A stretch of DNA of 64,000 nucleotides, from the NCBI GenBank assembly GCA_013396655.1, contig WBMV01004761.1, positions 186,186-250,185 of the forward strand, given 5' to 3'. The first letter of the stretch is position 1; each line of letters opens with the position of its first letter. Both the position numbers and the translations under genes were made by a program. A model generated the notes under the pieces. The model made no database searches. It was not told the DNA's origin and worked only from the letters and a program-made list of their open reading frames with translations. The stretch is from Campylorhamphus procurvoides (taxonomy: Eukaryota > Chordata > Aves > Passeriformes > Dendrocolaptidae). Below, piece by piece: positions 12,301 through 22,493 of this stretch.

Positions 12301-12780
12301 ACGTGGTACCTCGCAGGCAGGGGGTCACAGCTGGCACCCCAGCTCACGCAGCGAGCCAGGATGCTGGCTAAGGAGCCGGTGTCCCGCAGCCCCTGGCGCT
12401 GGGAGGGTGAGCAGGAGCGGGACCCCCGGGCAGCCCCTGCAGCCCTGTCCCTGGGCTGCCTTCCGAACGGAACAGCGCTGCGGTGGAGAGCCGCAGAGGG
12501 CATCCCCGGGCAGCGCCCGACCCGGCGCTCTTCCCAAGGCGCTCCCGCAGCGCATCCTCCACCGCCGGCAGGACCCCCGCCACCTGCAGCTCTTCCCACC
12601 GTCCCCATCCCGCGTGGGTGTGGGAGGCACCTTCCTCCCGGTTCCAGCTCCTCCCGTAGCCCCTCCTCTCCACCTGGGAAACAGGCTCCCTTCTCTTCGC
12701 GGCCGCTGTGCAGACACCCGGCTCTGCACGTAGCAAATGGAAGCGATTTCCTCCTTAGCGGCACCACATGGAAAGTATTG
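12301..12780. promoter_or_regulatory. CpG island, candidate promoter
   Basis: By eye I count about 37 CpG dinucleotides in these 480 bp, while most 60-base stretches of the window hold none to two. G+C is clearly above 60 percent, and a NotI-type GCGGCCGC lies near 12700. The usual island criteria (over 200 bp, high GC, CpG near expectation) appear to be met. There is no TATA box. The frames crossing it (up to 264 codons on the minus strand and 220 on the plus strand) lack any known domain and reflect low stop density. It is most likely the start of an unrecognised transcript, a non-coding RNA promoter or an orphan island. Confidence 0.55.
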
Positions 12781-12808
12781 AGCCGTCTGTGGTTTGGTGT
12801 TTTCGGAA

Positions 12809-12896
12809 TTTTTTCTTTCTTTTCTTTTTTTTTTTTCCTTTCTTTCCGCTTCTCTTCTTTTTTTTATCCCTTCCCCCCCCATCCCTTCCCTTGCCC
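12809..12896 (+). repeat. Polypyrimidine low-complexity tract
   Basis: A nearly pure T/C run (39 nt uninterrupted from 12809, then interrupted by a G and an A) includes long T and C stretches. It sits immediately right of the CpG island. It resembles a long splice-acceptor tract but no acceptable exon follows. The opposite strand yields a lysine-rich stretch that is an artefact. Confidence 0.85.
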
Positions 12897-13632
12897 TACG
12901 CGCTCTCCGTGTCCTGTTGGATGCAGTGTTAGATCTCCCACACCTCTCTGATTGCTCATATACATCTGCTCCCCGGTCACACTGCACAGAGCTAAATGTC
13001 AGGAAATGACTGAATCCCACAGTGAGCACAGCTGGGCTGACCTGGCAGGGGCAGGGAGTGAGGGGCTGTGGTAGGGGCACTGGGAAGCAGGGGGGAAGAA
13101 AGAGGGTTTTGGGAGCCATGGCATGGCTGAGATCTCTTGTGCTGCTGCTCTCCCAGTGGGAAGATCTGCCGGGGTCCCGTGTTACACCACTCCAGTCTGG
13201 CTGGTGTCTTTGGGGTTAGTTTGCTCACAGAGGGGACACAGGGGTGTTTATTCTTTCACTTTTCCAATGGATTATTATTTCCTAGTGACCAAGGAGGGGG
13301 AAACCACCAGCGAAATCCTGTAAGAGTCCTTTGCTCACCCTGCTTGGCACCTGGGGCCACACACAAACACACTGTGTGTGCTGATTGTGTGAGATGCACA
13401 TCAGCCAGTGGGACAGGGAAAGCCAAGAAAACCTTGTACTGACTGAGTTTTTAAATACCTGACACTTGGCATAGTCTAACCTGACAAGGACAGCAAAATG
13501 CCAGGGACCTAGAAAGGAGAGGTGTTATGGGCCATGAATTGAGGGCAGCGACCAGCATCACTACTTGTACACACTGCATTATGAGGACTTCTGCCATCAT
13601 TGTTGTCTTGGGGCAGAGCCTTTGTTCCCACA
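12897..13632. other. Unique non-coding sequence, no gene recognised
   Basis: No gene, RNA or repeat was recognised. CpG density falls back to background within about 100 bp of the island. Confidence 0.55.
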
Positions 13633-13650
13633 GATTCTATGATTCTATGA
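13633..13650 (+). repeat. CR1-type terminal octamer repeats
   Basis: Two tandem ATTCTATG units match the microsatellite tail of avian CR1 elements in sense orientation. The sequence immediately before them does not look like a CR1 3' end. This is either a nearly eroded element or a chance match. Confidence 0.4.
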
Positions 13651-16600
13651 CTGGCCACAGGACCAGGGAAGAGAGAATTGAGGCACCCACCACCCAGTTA
13701 TTCTGTCTGTCATCCAAGGCAAGGGCAGGACCTGTGCAAGACAGCACTGGTGGCAAAGCCCAAGAGCTATTTGTGTGTAGGATGACTTTTCTATTGGAAA
13801 AGATGGCAGCTGGGCAGGTATAGAACATATATAGATACCTCAGAACTAGCAGTGCCAATAGTTACTCACTACAGGGACATGGGCCAGGCTCCATGCTGGG
13901 GGTAAATGACTCATTGAAGTCTGTGGGACCAGAGCTTTGTTGCTCTTGGCACTCAAGCCAGCTGGATTTAATGCTAGGTTGGGTACATCCTTCGTGACTG
14001 GTAAAGAGTCCTTCACAGCATGCCATGTCATTTGCAAGGACAGCACATATGCTCTCTGGGACAAACCTCCTATGAGCCCAAGACCCCTTCTTCTCCATCA
14101 GTACCCTGTTGTGTGTTTGAGGGAGATGCCAGCGGAGTCAAGAAATTTGCCATAAGTTCTTACAGGGAATTTTTTTCACTGGGCAGCTCACCAGCTTGTC
14201 TCAGTCCCTGTGCCTGATCTCCATGCCTTGTACTGCACACACTGCTGTGGTTGTTCTGAGTACAAATGGATGTTATAGAGGGCAAGGGGCACATGGTGGA
14301 CAGGGTATTTTAGAACATGTTTGTTCACAAGTTGAGTATGTAGGCTGCTGCTATGTTTTATTAGACAGCATGTTAAGGAGCTCCCCTGTTTCTGTTGATC
14401 TGAGCTGGGAAGGTGAAGCGAATCCCTCTCTTAGGCAATGCTGCTGATTCCTCTTGCAGGAGCCCATGGTACATGAGGGCTAGAGCAGTGGTTCAGAAGA
14501 GGAGGTGGTGGCTCTTTTCTCCACCTGCCTGCTTGGTTTGTCCTCTGGACCATTTCCTTCCTTTAAGTAAGCATCCACTTGACTCATGTTTGAAACCCTT
14601 TCCTGCTGTTGCTCCCAGAGCTCACTGCACACAGGAATTGCTGTGTCTGTGACAATCTTGCACCATGACATCCCTTGGAGCACACTCCCTGTCCTCCCAC
14701 AAACTGCTCTCCTTGAGCTGGTTACAAACTTTCTCTCTTCCTTGGATTATCTTATATCCAAGCCTGGTCTTTTTTGTCGCAAGATTTTAACACTGTCTTA
14801 GTTCTCCTTAAGATCCAAGACCTCTTCTGCAGGCTGCAGTCCCAGTGTGGCTCGTGCTTGCAGACATTTGTAGGCATGCAGAGCATGAGGGGTTTCAGAA
14901 GGCTGTGCGTCTCTTTAGACATTGGCGATGTACTGCCTTCTTATTGTTTTGGTACCAACCTAACGCCTTGGTGAGGTGCTGAGAGGGTGAATACAGGTTG
15001 CTGTCTGCTGAACAAGTTACAAAAGTGTCTGCATCTCACTCACAAGCCAGAGGGATTTTGCTCTTGGGGCCTATGGAGAATCTTTGGGCAGTCATCTAGG
15101 GTTTCCTTTGTTGACAGTTCCTCAGTAGCATTCCTGGATGGATCAGCCTGAACAGCACTGATAGACTCATCTCTTGGTGGCCAATGGTGGAGGAAGAGAC
15201 TGTGGGGTGACAGGAGATGCAGCCCATCAGAAGCCAGGGGAGGGCCCAGGAGATGGGACAGTCTGGGGGAGGTACCTTGCAGAGGGCAGGTCTGGTTTAC
15301 CCAGCCCAGCACCACCTCCACTTTTGCAGGAGCACAGTCCTGTTAGTTCAGGTAGCCACCTCCGCTGTGAGCTCAGGAATGTACTGAAGTTGGACTAAAG
15401 GCTTTGGAAGGAGGAATCTTCCCTCAGTGTGGCCCTGGCAGTTGGAACAGAGCAAACACATCCCTATTTACAAGCATCCCTGTGTCTCAGGTTATAACTG
15501 CATGCCTGTACCAAAATGCAGGATGTGATGCCACAGCTCGGTCCTTGGGATCACTCCTTGCTTTACTCTCCATCTGAGAAGAGCTGATCCAGGTCATCTC
15601 TCCTCCACATCACCTGCCAAGACCCCACTGTCACCCAGGCCCCCCACAAATACCATCCCACCCCTGGAAACTATAAAGCTCTGGCACCCCCCAGCTCTGC
15701 TGAGCCCCATTAGCCATCGATCTGCATCCCAGAGGGTCACCTGAAAGGAGCTGCCACCAGTTCAGAGCAGGTCCCATGGGTGCAAGTGAAAGGCACAAGT
15801 GGGCTGCTGCCACCGTCCCACTCTCCCCTGCCTACCAGGCTTGGGAGGGAGCACCCAGCCTGGTGGAGGCAGCCAGGATGTGGAAGTGGGAGTGCGCTGC
15901 CTGGGATCCCTAGGCAAGCCTTAGTCAGAGCCCTGGTTCTGTACGTGCAGCCTGGCACTGAGACAGCAAGTGAGCCTCCCTCAGAGGCAGGGAGGAAGAG
16001 TGGTGATAAGTGAACCTGTGCAATTAATTCCCACTCTTGTTACATGTTTGTTCTCCCAAATGTGTGTGCTGGCATGATCCTGGGCAGGGCTTGGCCTGGC
16101 ATCCAACTGACTCCTTTTATCTTGGTTATGCTCCATGAAACCTGTTAATTGTATCTATCTCAAGCCCTGAGCTCTGGATGGAGAGTTCACATGAAACAGT
16201 GACGCTCGTAAAGTGGATCTGAGCAGGGGCACTGCGCTCTACTCTGAGGCTGCAAAGAGGAGTAAGAGACCTTCCAGATGTGTTTCCGTCCCAGGCTGGG
16301 GTCTGCAGAGGGCTGTCAAACCCAGGCTTTGACAGGCTATGCAGGGAAGGTGTTTCCCGCACTGGTGACCTTTGCTAAAGGATGTCCCAGTCCTGCTTGC
16401 GGCAGCTGGGAGAAAGTGGACACCTGAAACTTGGAAACGTTACATCTGCAGTGGTTTCAAATTGAGAGCAAGTAATCTCTGTAAAATCCTTATCTGGAAG
16501 TCAGGCATTGAGGCACATCCCAAAATACATGGGCTTGCTACCAAAGCTCTGTGTGCAGCACTGACACAAGGGTATATGACATTGCTCTTGCAGGAGCTGG

Positions 16601-18984
16601 CTGCTGTCTTCCAGGAGGTTCCCAAGGCTTGCAGCCTGTCCTGCCCATGCCCTGCAGACAGCTCATTAATTTCAATTCCACAGCCCAATCTCTTCTTCCT
16701 CTGACACAATTACTTAAAAGTTTCTTTGCAGCCCTCCAGGCATCCCACCCTCTTGCTGGCTTTCCTTTCCATAGCTCTCTCCAGCTTGTCTCCACAGGAC
16801 TTTGCATGAGCCTCCCTTCAGAAGAGTTTCATAGCTGGGGCCCAGGATGGGGTTATATGGGAAGGCCATGGGGGTTTTCCTTACTGTATAGACCAGACTT
16901 GTATCTTCAGGCAACGATGTGAGAAGGCCCTAAAATGAGCATGAGAGAAAATTTAGACAATGCCTTATTCCCAAGGGAAAAGGTCTGGTGTCTTCTTAGA
17001 AAGGGCAGCATCCCAAAGACCCTCTCAGGATTGCTTTCAGAAGAGAGGCTTCAAGCCAATGAGCCAGGTCAGCAAGCACAGCCTTGCTTCTCTTCTGGAG
17101 TGCTCGTCTCATGGTGACGTAAGTAATAATAAAAGGGCTTTTTGCCTTTGGTGTACTGCACCACTGGGCCTCACCTTGTGTTTGGAGTGGAGGAGCTGAC
17201 TTTTGACCAAGCAGGAGCATCTTTGGCTGACTACTCTTTGTGCAAGCAGAGTTCCTTGGGTGCTTCTCAATCCTGCTGAGATGCAAAACTACAAAAGATG
17301 GCTCCTTCCAAGGATGTACATCTCCCAGAGCAGGCAGCCAAGCAACAACCCTGGCATCAGCCACCAGAAATGTGAAGAACACTAGGGAACTCAGTGAGGC
17401 AAGTTCATAGCTGTGATAAAGCAAGTGGCTGGTCTCCCTATGCTCTGCAGCACCACAGTGGAGAAAGAGGTTTGGAGGAAGCATGTGGGAAGCCCCTCCC
17501 AGGCATAAGCGGGCGAGAAGGGAAGGAGCATGCAGACGCTTGTTAGGAAAGTAAGTGAGCAGGCAGCAGTGATTGCCTTGTAGGATTGGCAGAGTGGAGG
17601 CAGGACTTGCTCTCCCCAAAGAGCTTAAGAAGCTGGGGAGGAACCCCATGGATGCTGGAAGTGGAGGTGCTGTGTGTGATGGATGGGAGGCAAGATTGAT
17701 GTTTGGCAAAGCTGCAACTGCTCACTGTGTGAGATGTCCCATAGAACATCTATGGCTGTCCCATAAACTTGTAAATCACCTTGCAGCTCGTCAGTGCTTG
17801 AATCACTAGAGTGGCACAGCAATGTTCTACAAAGCTTTGTATTTTCCCTGCCCAAACAGGCCGCTCCCTTCCCCCAGCTGCTCTACTCGCTCTCACTGAA
17901 GGAAAACCCAACCCTTTAATTCCAATCACAAATTCTGGAAATGATTAGTGGGCTGTCATCACTCAGCCCCACCGGATATCAGGCACAGGGCATTTCCGTC
18001 CCCTGTAATTGATCGTGTGCAGGGCTGCCTGGCTCTGCGGAGGGCAGGGGAGAAGGGAGTGAGAGCTGGGTGTAGTGTTTCCCTCTGCCTGCCTCGCTCA
18101 GTGCTCGTCTGGGAAAACCACTGGACCAAAAAGCAGGGCAAAGAATAAATTCATTCATCCTAAAGGTAAGGACAAGGCAAAAAGGTTCCCCAAAGAATCA
18201 GGCTGATCCTGTCTAGGAAAAGAAATGGAAAATAGTGCAGTTGGGGAAGGGGGGGCAATGCTGGGGCAGCTCTTTCACTGATGCGCAAAACTGCACTTTG
18301 GGAAACTGCTGTCGTGTACCTCAAGGGGCCTGGGAACTCGGTGGCCCGTTCGTCCAGGGTACCAGAAGCAGCTGCCAGCTCCTGCCTGATGGAGAGGATG
18401 CTGATCAGCATCACACCCGCAGTCACCCGGCAGCCTTTGTTCCCTGCTCTGCTTGCCCCTTTCCCAGGGCGCTCTCTGGCTCCTGGGAGCTGCCCGTTTG
18501 CCAGCTGCCTAGCGAGAGCTGCTATCTGCCCCGTGTGAATGTCTTGCATCCATCCAGCAGACTCCCAGCCTTCCACTGAAATGCCTCATTGTGCAGCTGG
18601 CTGGACTACGTGAGCCTGACTACGTGGAGCCTGCTTTGCTTTGAAGCTAACTCTTCCTTTTGAGTCAACAGAGCTGTGTGGTGTAATTGTAAAATTTCCC
18701 TTCATTGGCCAACCTCCTGATGTTAACAAAAGCTCCCTGCTATGTAAACAGGCCAGATGCTGCAGGATGCTGTCTTCAGGCTCACGTATGCTCCTCATCC
18801 TGCAGGAGGTGCTGGACTTGCACCTGCAAGCTTACTGAGCCAGGCAGAGAGGTTAGATCCACACGTCCCCAGATGGGGCGCAGTCACCAGTTCCCTCATC
18901 CTTTTCTCAGTGACCTCAGATATGTCTCCCTTTGAGATTATCTTACCCTGCAGAAATCCTGGCTGAACAGTCTTAAATGTGGTA
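13651..18984. other. Unique non-coding sequence, no gene recognised
   Basis: This 5.3-kb stretch has no recognisable exon or interspersed repeat. The longest frame (16996-17709, minus, 237 codons) has no domain. A CREB/ATF-like TGACGTAA lies at 17115-17122 beside an AT-rich run. Around 17830-18010 is an AT-rich patch containing TTTAATTCC, ATGATTAG and GTAATTGATC, which could be a conserved non-coding element. A donor-like AAGGTAAGG lies near 18163-18171 without a matching exon. Confidence 0.5.
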
Positions 18985-19300
18985 GTAATTATCTTAAGAA
19001 GGGGTGAGGTTCCAGATGACGAGGGAAAAAAGGCAGAAGGGTAGTACCTGTTTTTAAAGGAGTAAAGAAAATAGAGCCATGGGATGTCAGAACTATCAGG
19101 CTGTCTTCAGCACCAGCAAGGACCCTGGAGCTGACAGCCTATTTGTAAGGCTGACCAAGAGATCAGGGTAAGGGGTAAGAGGATTGGATTTGGCAACAGC
19201 TTAATTTCCTTCTACAACAGGGTTGGAGAAGATGAAAAGATGTGTCCTGGCTCTAATGCTGTGATCTACTTGCATGATCAACCTGGGTGTTGGTTTTAAA
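18985..19300 (+). repeat. Degenerate CR1/L3-like LINE, reverse transcriptase segment (sense)
   Basis: The plus strand follows the N-terminal part of the CR1-clade reverse transcriptase in degraded form. A phrase like 'GAACTATCAGGCTGTC' corresponds to the NYRPVSL region. 'TTAATTTCCTTCTACAACAG' corresponds to the LISFYDR region. A remnant of the VDVVYLDFSKAF catalytic neighbourhood follows at 19250-19290. Stops and frameshifts make it a fossil. It ends where an opposite-strand CR1 begins, and similar sense-strand LINE sequence resumes after that CR1, suggesting interruption. Confidence 0.5.
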
Positions 19301-19313
19301 GATGTGTATTACA

Positions 19314-19963
19314 TTTCATAGAATCATAGAATATTAAGGGTTTGGAAGGACTGTAAAAACCATGTAGGCCCAATGCCACCTGCCATAGACAGGGATACCT
19401 CTCACTGGATTAGGTTGCTCAAGGCCTTACCAAACCCGTCTTTGAACACTGCCAGTTTTGGGGTATCCACAACCTTCCTGGGCAACCTGTTCCAGTGTGT
19501 CACCACCCTCACAGTAAAGAATTTCTTCCTAATATCTAACTTAAATTTCTGGTCTTTCAATTTGTAACCATTATTCCTTGTTCTATCACTATAGTTCATG
19601 CTTAAGGGTCCCTCTTTGCCTTCCTTGTGGGCCCCATTCAAGTACTGGAAGGTTGTGCCAGGCAACATTCTGCGGGTGGAACAGCCCCAACTTTCTCAGT
19701 CCGTATTCATAGGGAAGCTGCTCCAGTCCTCTTATCAACTTAGTGGCTCTCCTCTGGACTTGCTCCAACAGTTCCATGTCCTCCTAATGTTGGAGACACC
19801 AGAACTGTACACAGTACTGCAAGTAGGTTCTCACAAGAGCAGAGTACAGGGAGAGAATCACCTCCTTTTTTTGCTGGCCACCCTGCATTTGATGCAGCCC
19901 AGAATTTTATTGGCTTTTTGGGCTGTGAGAGCACAGTGCCCACTCATGTTGATTTTTTTTTGC
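19314..19963 (-). repeat. CR1 LINE, 5'-truncated 3' end (about 650 bp)
   Basis: Read on the minus strand, the element ends at 19314 with octamer tail units (TCATAGAA on the plus strand). Minus-strand frames encode the CR1 ORF2 C-terminus: an '[18 protein letters not shown]' segment (19589-19777), then 'KFKLDIRKKFFTVRVVTHWNR' with 'LPRKVV' (19402-19668). The two parts lie in different frames, so at least one frameshift separates them. Only the end of the reverse transcriptase domain and the 3' UTR remain, so it cannot be active. Confidence 0.92.
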
Positions 19964-19974
19964 TGACATTGATC

Positions 19975-20600
19975 GGCCATGTGGTGGTTGCAGCACTTTG
20001 GAGATCAGGATGGGAGTTCAGGCAGAGTATGACACTGGTGAAATGGATATAGAGAGGATGCAATTCATAAGGGCAAATGCAAGCCACACACAGCAGGATA
20101 ATTTGCTGTATGCATATAGAAGGGGGAAATGAGGCCTTCAGAAAATGAAACTGGTGTCATTGAGGTCATGGATGTCATTACTGAGTGAGTCAATGACACA
20201 TAGATGTGAAATAAACCAAACATTGTTACTAGGCTATATAAACAAAAGTGCCATAAGCACCATGCATGCTGTAATCATTCCTCTTTATGCACTATTAGGA
20301 AAACCTCATGCTTTCTGGATATATCCAGTTTGGGCAATACAGTTCAAGAAAAGCTTGCACCTATTAGAGTCCATGAAAGATGATCAGCAGACTAGTAACC
20401 GTGACCTATGAGTAAAAGTTGAAAGAACTCCAGCTGTTTAGTCTGCTTATGAGAGGAAGGAAGGAAAAAACATGACAACCTTCAGATTTGTAAAATGTGT
20501 CTGAAAAAGAAACTGAATGGGTTGTTCTCCATCTTGAAGAGATATAGTATTAGACATCCAGAAAAACTTTTCAGCTCCTTAAGCCCTTAGGGGCTCCTGT
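19975..20600 (+). repeat. Degenerate CR1/L3-like LINE, 3' part of ORF2 (sense)
   Basis: The plus strand carries the C-terminal part of a CR1-clade ORF2 in decayed form. Landmarks are 'CTCTTTATGCACTATTAGG' and 'CCAGTTTGGGCAATACAG' (about 20280-20350), which correspond to the LY..LVRPHLEYC..W region. Then come 'AACTCCAGCTGTTTAGTCTG' (about 20428-20447), corresponding to ELGLFSL, and 'TATTAGACATCCAGAAAAAC' (about 20547-20566), corresponding to LDIRKNF. No frame is intact. It probably belongs to the same old element as 18985-19300, split by the opposed CR1 between them. Confidence 0.6.
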
Positions 20601-20628
20601 CTTCTTGAGATACAGTATCTTGCAGGGA

Positions 20629-21690
20629 CCACACAATCACACAATCAGAATGGGTAAGGTTTGAAGGGACTACAGTGGATCATTGAGTCCAACCTCCCTG
20701 CTCAATCAGGGTCATCCCAGAGCACATGGCACAGGATTGCATCCAGACAATTCTTGCGTATTTGAAGGAGAAAGACTCCACAACCTCTCTGGGCAATCTG
20801 TTCCAGTGTGTGGTCACCCACACATTAAAGAGGTTCTTCCTCATATTCATGTGGAACTTCCTGTGCATCATTTTCTGCCTGTTGCTTCTTGTCCTATTGC
20901 TCAGCACCACTGAGAAGAGCCTAGATCCATCCTCTTGGCACACTCCCTTCAGATACTGATATACATTGATGTGCTGCCCTTTCAGTTGTCTCTTCTTGAG
21001 GCTGAACAGGCCCAACTCCTTCAGCTTGTCCTTTTAAGAGAGATGCTTCAGTCCCCTCATCATCTTTTTAGTCCTCTAACTGGACCCACTCCAACAGCTC
21101 AGTGTTTCTCTTGTACTGAGGAGCCCAGAACTGCACACAGCACTCCAGATGTAGCATCGCTAGGGCTCAGTAGAGGGGCAAAATCACCCCCCTTGACCTT
21201 CTTTAAATGGTCTTCCTAATGCACCTCAGGATACCATTGGCCTTCTTGTCTGTAAGGACACCCTGCTGGCTCAAGGATGACTTGTTGTCCACCAGATCCT
21301 CAGGTCCTTCTCTGCAGAGCTGCTTTCCAGCAGGTCAGTCCCCAGCCTGTACTGGTGCATAGGGTTATTCTTTCCCATCTGCAGGACCCTGGATTTGCCT
21401 TTGTTGAATTTCAGACAGTTCTTTTCTCTGTCCATCTCTTCAACCCGTTGAGGTTCTTCTGGAGGGCTGCACAGGCCTCTGGGGTATCGGACACTCCTCC
21501 CAGCTCTGTGTTGTTGGTGAACTTGCTGAGGAGGCATCTATCCCTTCATCCAAGTCATCAACAAAGGAATTAAACAGTACTGGGCCCAATATTGAACCTT
21601 GGGGGGCACCACTAGTGACCATTTTCCAACCAAACCCTCCAACTCCAACTACACAATCTCCTCTAGAAATTTCCAAAAGCAAGATGCTAC
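20629..21690 (-). repeat. CR1 LINE, about 1.06 kb of ORF2 3' half and UTR
   Basis: On the minus strand this reads from the reverse transcriptase palm to the tail. '[17 protein letters not shown]' lies near 21600, followed by the catalytic-box position, 'KFNKGKSRVLQMGKNNPMHQY', 'LLESSSAEKDL', then '[19 protein letters not shown]' and '[12 protein letters not shown]' near 20780. The tail has ATTGTGTG-type octamers at 20630-20645. Several frameshifts break the frame, and the FxDD box reads F-T-N-N (21510-21521). The left (5') part of the element is missing. Confidence 0.93.
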
Positions 21691-22364
21691 AAATCCTTGT
21701 CAGACCTGGTTAGACAGTGGTATCCCTCCTTGGCAGAGATATATCTAGACAATGTCTCAGGTGCCCAGTTTTAAATCATGCACCATTACATGGTAAGGCA
21801 CAGCTGATCTTTGCAAATTGACAAATCAATGAACAGTGATTCTCCTCACATCACCATGTTGTCTAGACACCACACCATATTGCCTGTTTCAAAAAGTGGA
21901 TAACCTTGCAGGACACAAAGTGGTGTAGTTGCACCGTGGAGGCTCCTAACTTTGCAGAATTGGGAGTCAAACAGAAAGGGACATTACATCATTGCCATTT
22001 ACAAGAATCAGATCGGAAGACTTCTTGAATGGATCCCTCATCTGGAGGTGGCTATATAACAAGTAAAGATTTAGAGAAGAGGTAGAGGAAGCCTACACTT
22101 TTTTGTGGCTGGAGGAAAACTGCTAATCAAGGGTACATTGCAAGTGTGGAGTAAACATCAGTACTTGAATGGGCTTTCATGACAGCAGGAGAAACAGGAC
22201 CCAGTCTCCACTAGACCTTGCAGCAGCTCTTCAAGAGGAAAGGACACGGAAGCTGGCAAGTCCTCCAGGAGATCAGTGGGAAGGTGAACCCACAAGAGTC
22301 CTTCAGAGCCATGCCAGACCTCTGCAGAAGGCTGTCAAGAGCAGAACTGAGCTATCTACCTTTT
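21691..22364. other. Unassigned sequence between CR1 pieces
   Basis: I recognise neither gene nor repeat family here. It may include heavily eroded 5' CR1 sequence next to 21690, but no landmark motif survives. Confidence 0.5.
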
Positions 22365-22493
22365 CATAGAATCATAGAATAGAATCATAGAATCAACTGG
22401 GTTGGAAGAGACCTCTGAGATCAAGTCCAACCCTTGACCCAACACCACTGTGATTACCAGATCATGGCACTAAGTGCCACATCCAGTCTCTTT
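22365..22493 (-). repeat. CR1 LINE, 3' terminal fragment (about 130 bp)
   Basis: The plus strand begins with three ATAGAATC-type tail units and continues with 'CAACTGGGTTGGAAGAGACC', 'GATCAAGTCCAACCC' and 'GTGCCACATCCAGTCT'. This is the reverse complement of the well-preserved avian CR1 3' UTR. Similarity stops at about 22493, so it is a short 5'-truncated insertion. It is better preserved than the neighbouring pieces and thus probably younger. Confidence 0.92.

Noticed and set aside
12325..13119. 264-codon minus-strand open frame (and a 220-codon plus frame at 12289-12951)
   Set aside because: Both cross the CpG island and the pyrimidine tract. Length is explained by GC-rich, stop-poor sequence; the lysine/arginine-rich or phenylalanine-rich stretch comes from the T/C run, and no domain is visible.
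16996..17709. 237-codon minus-strand open frame
   Set aside because: No recognisable domain, no promoter or splice context, and overlapping open frames on the other strand.
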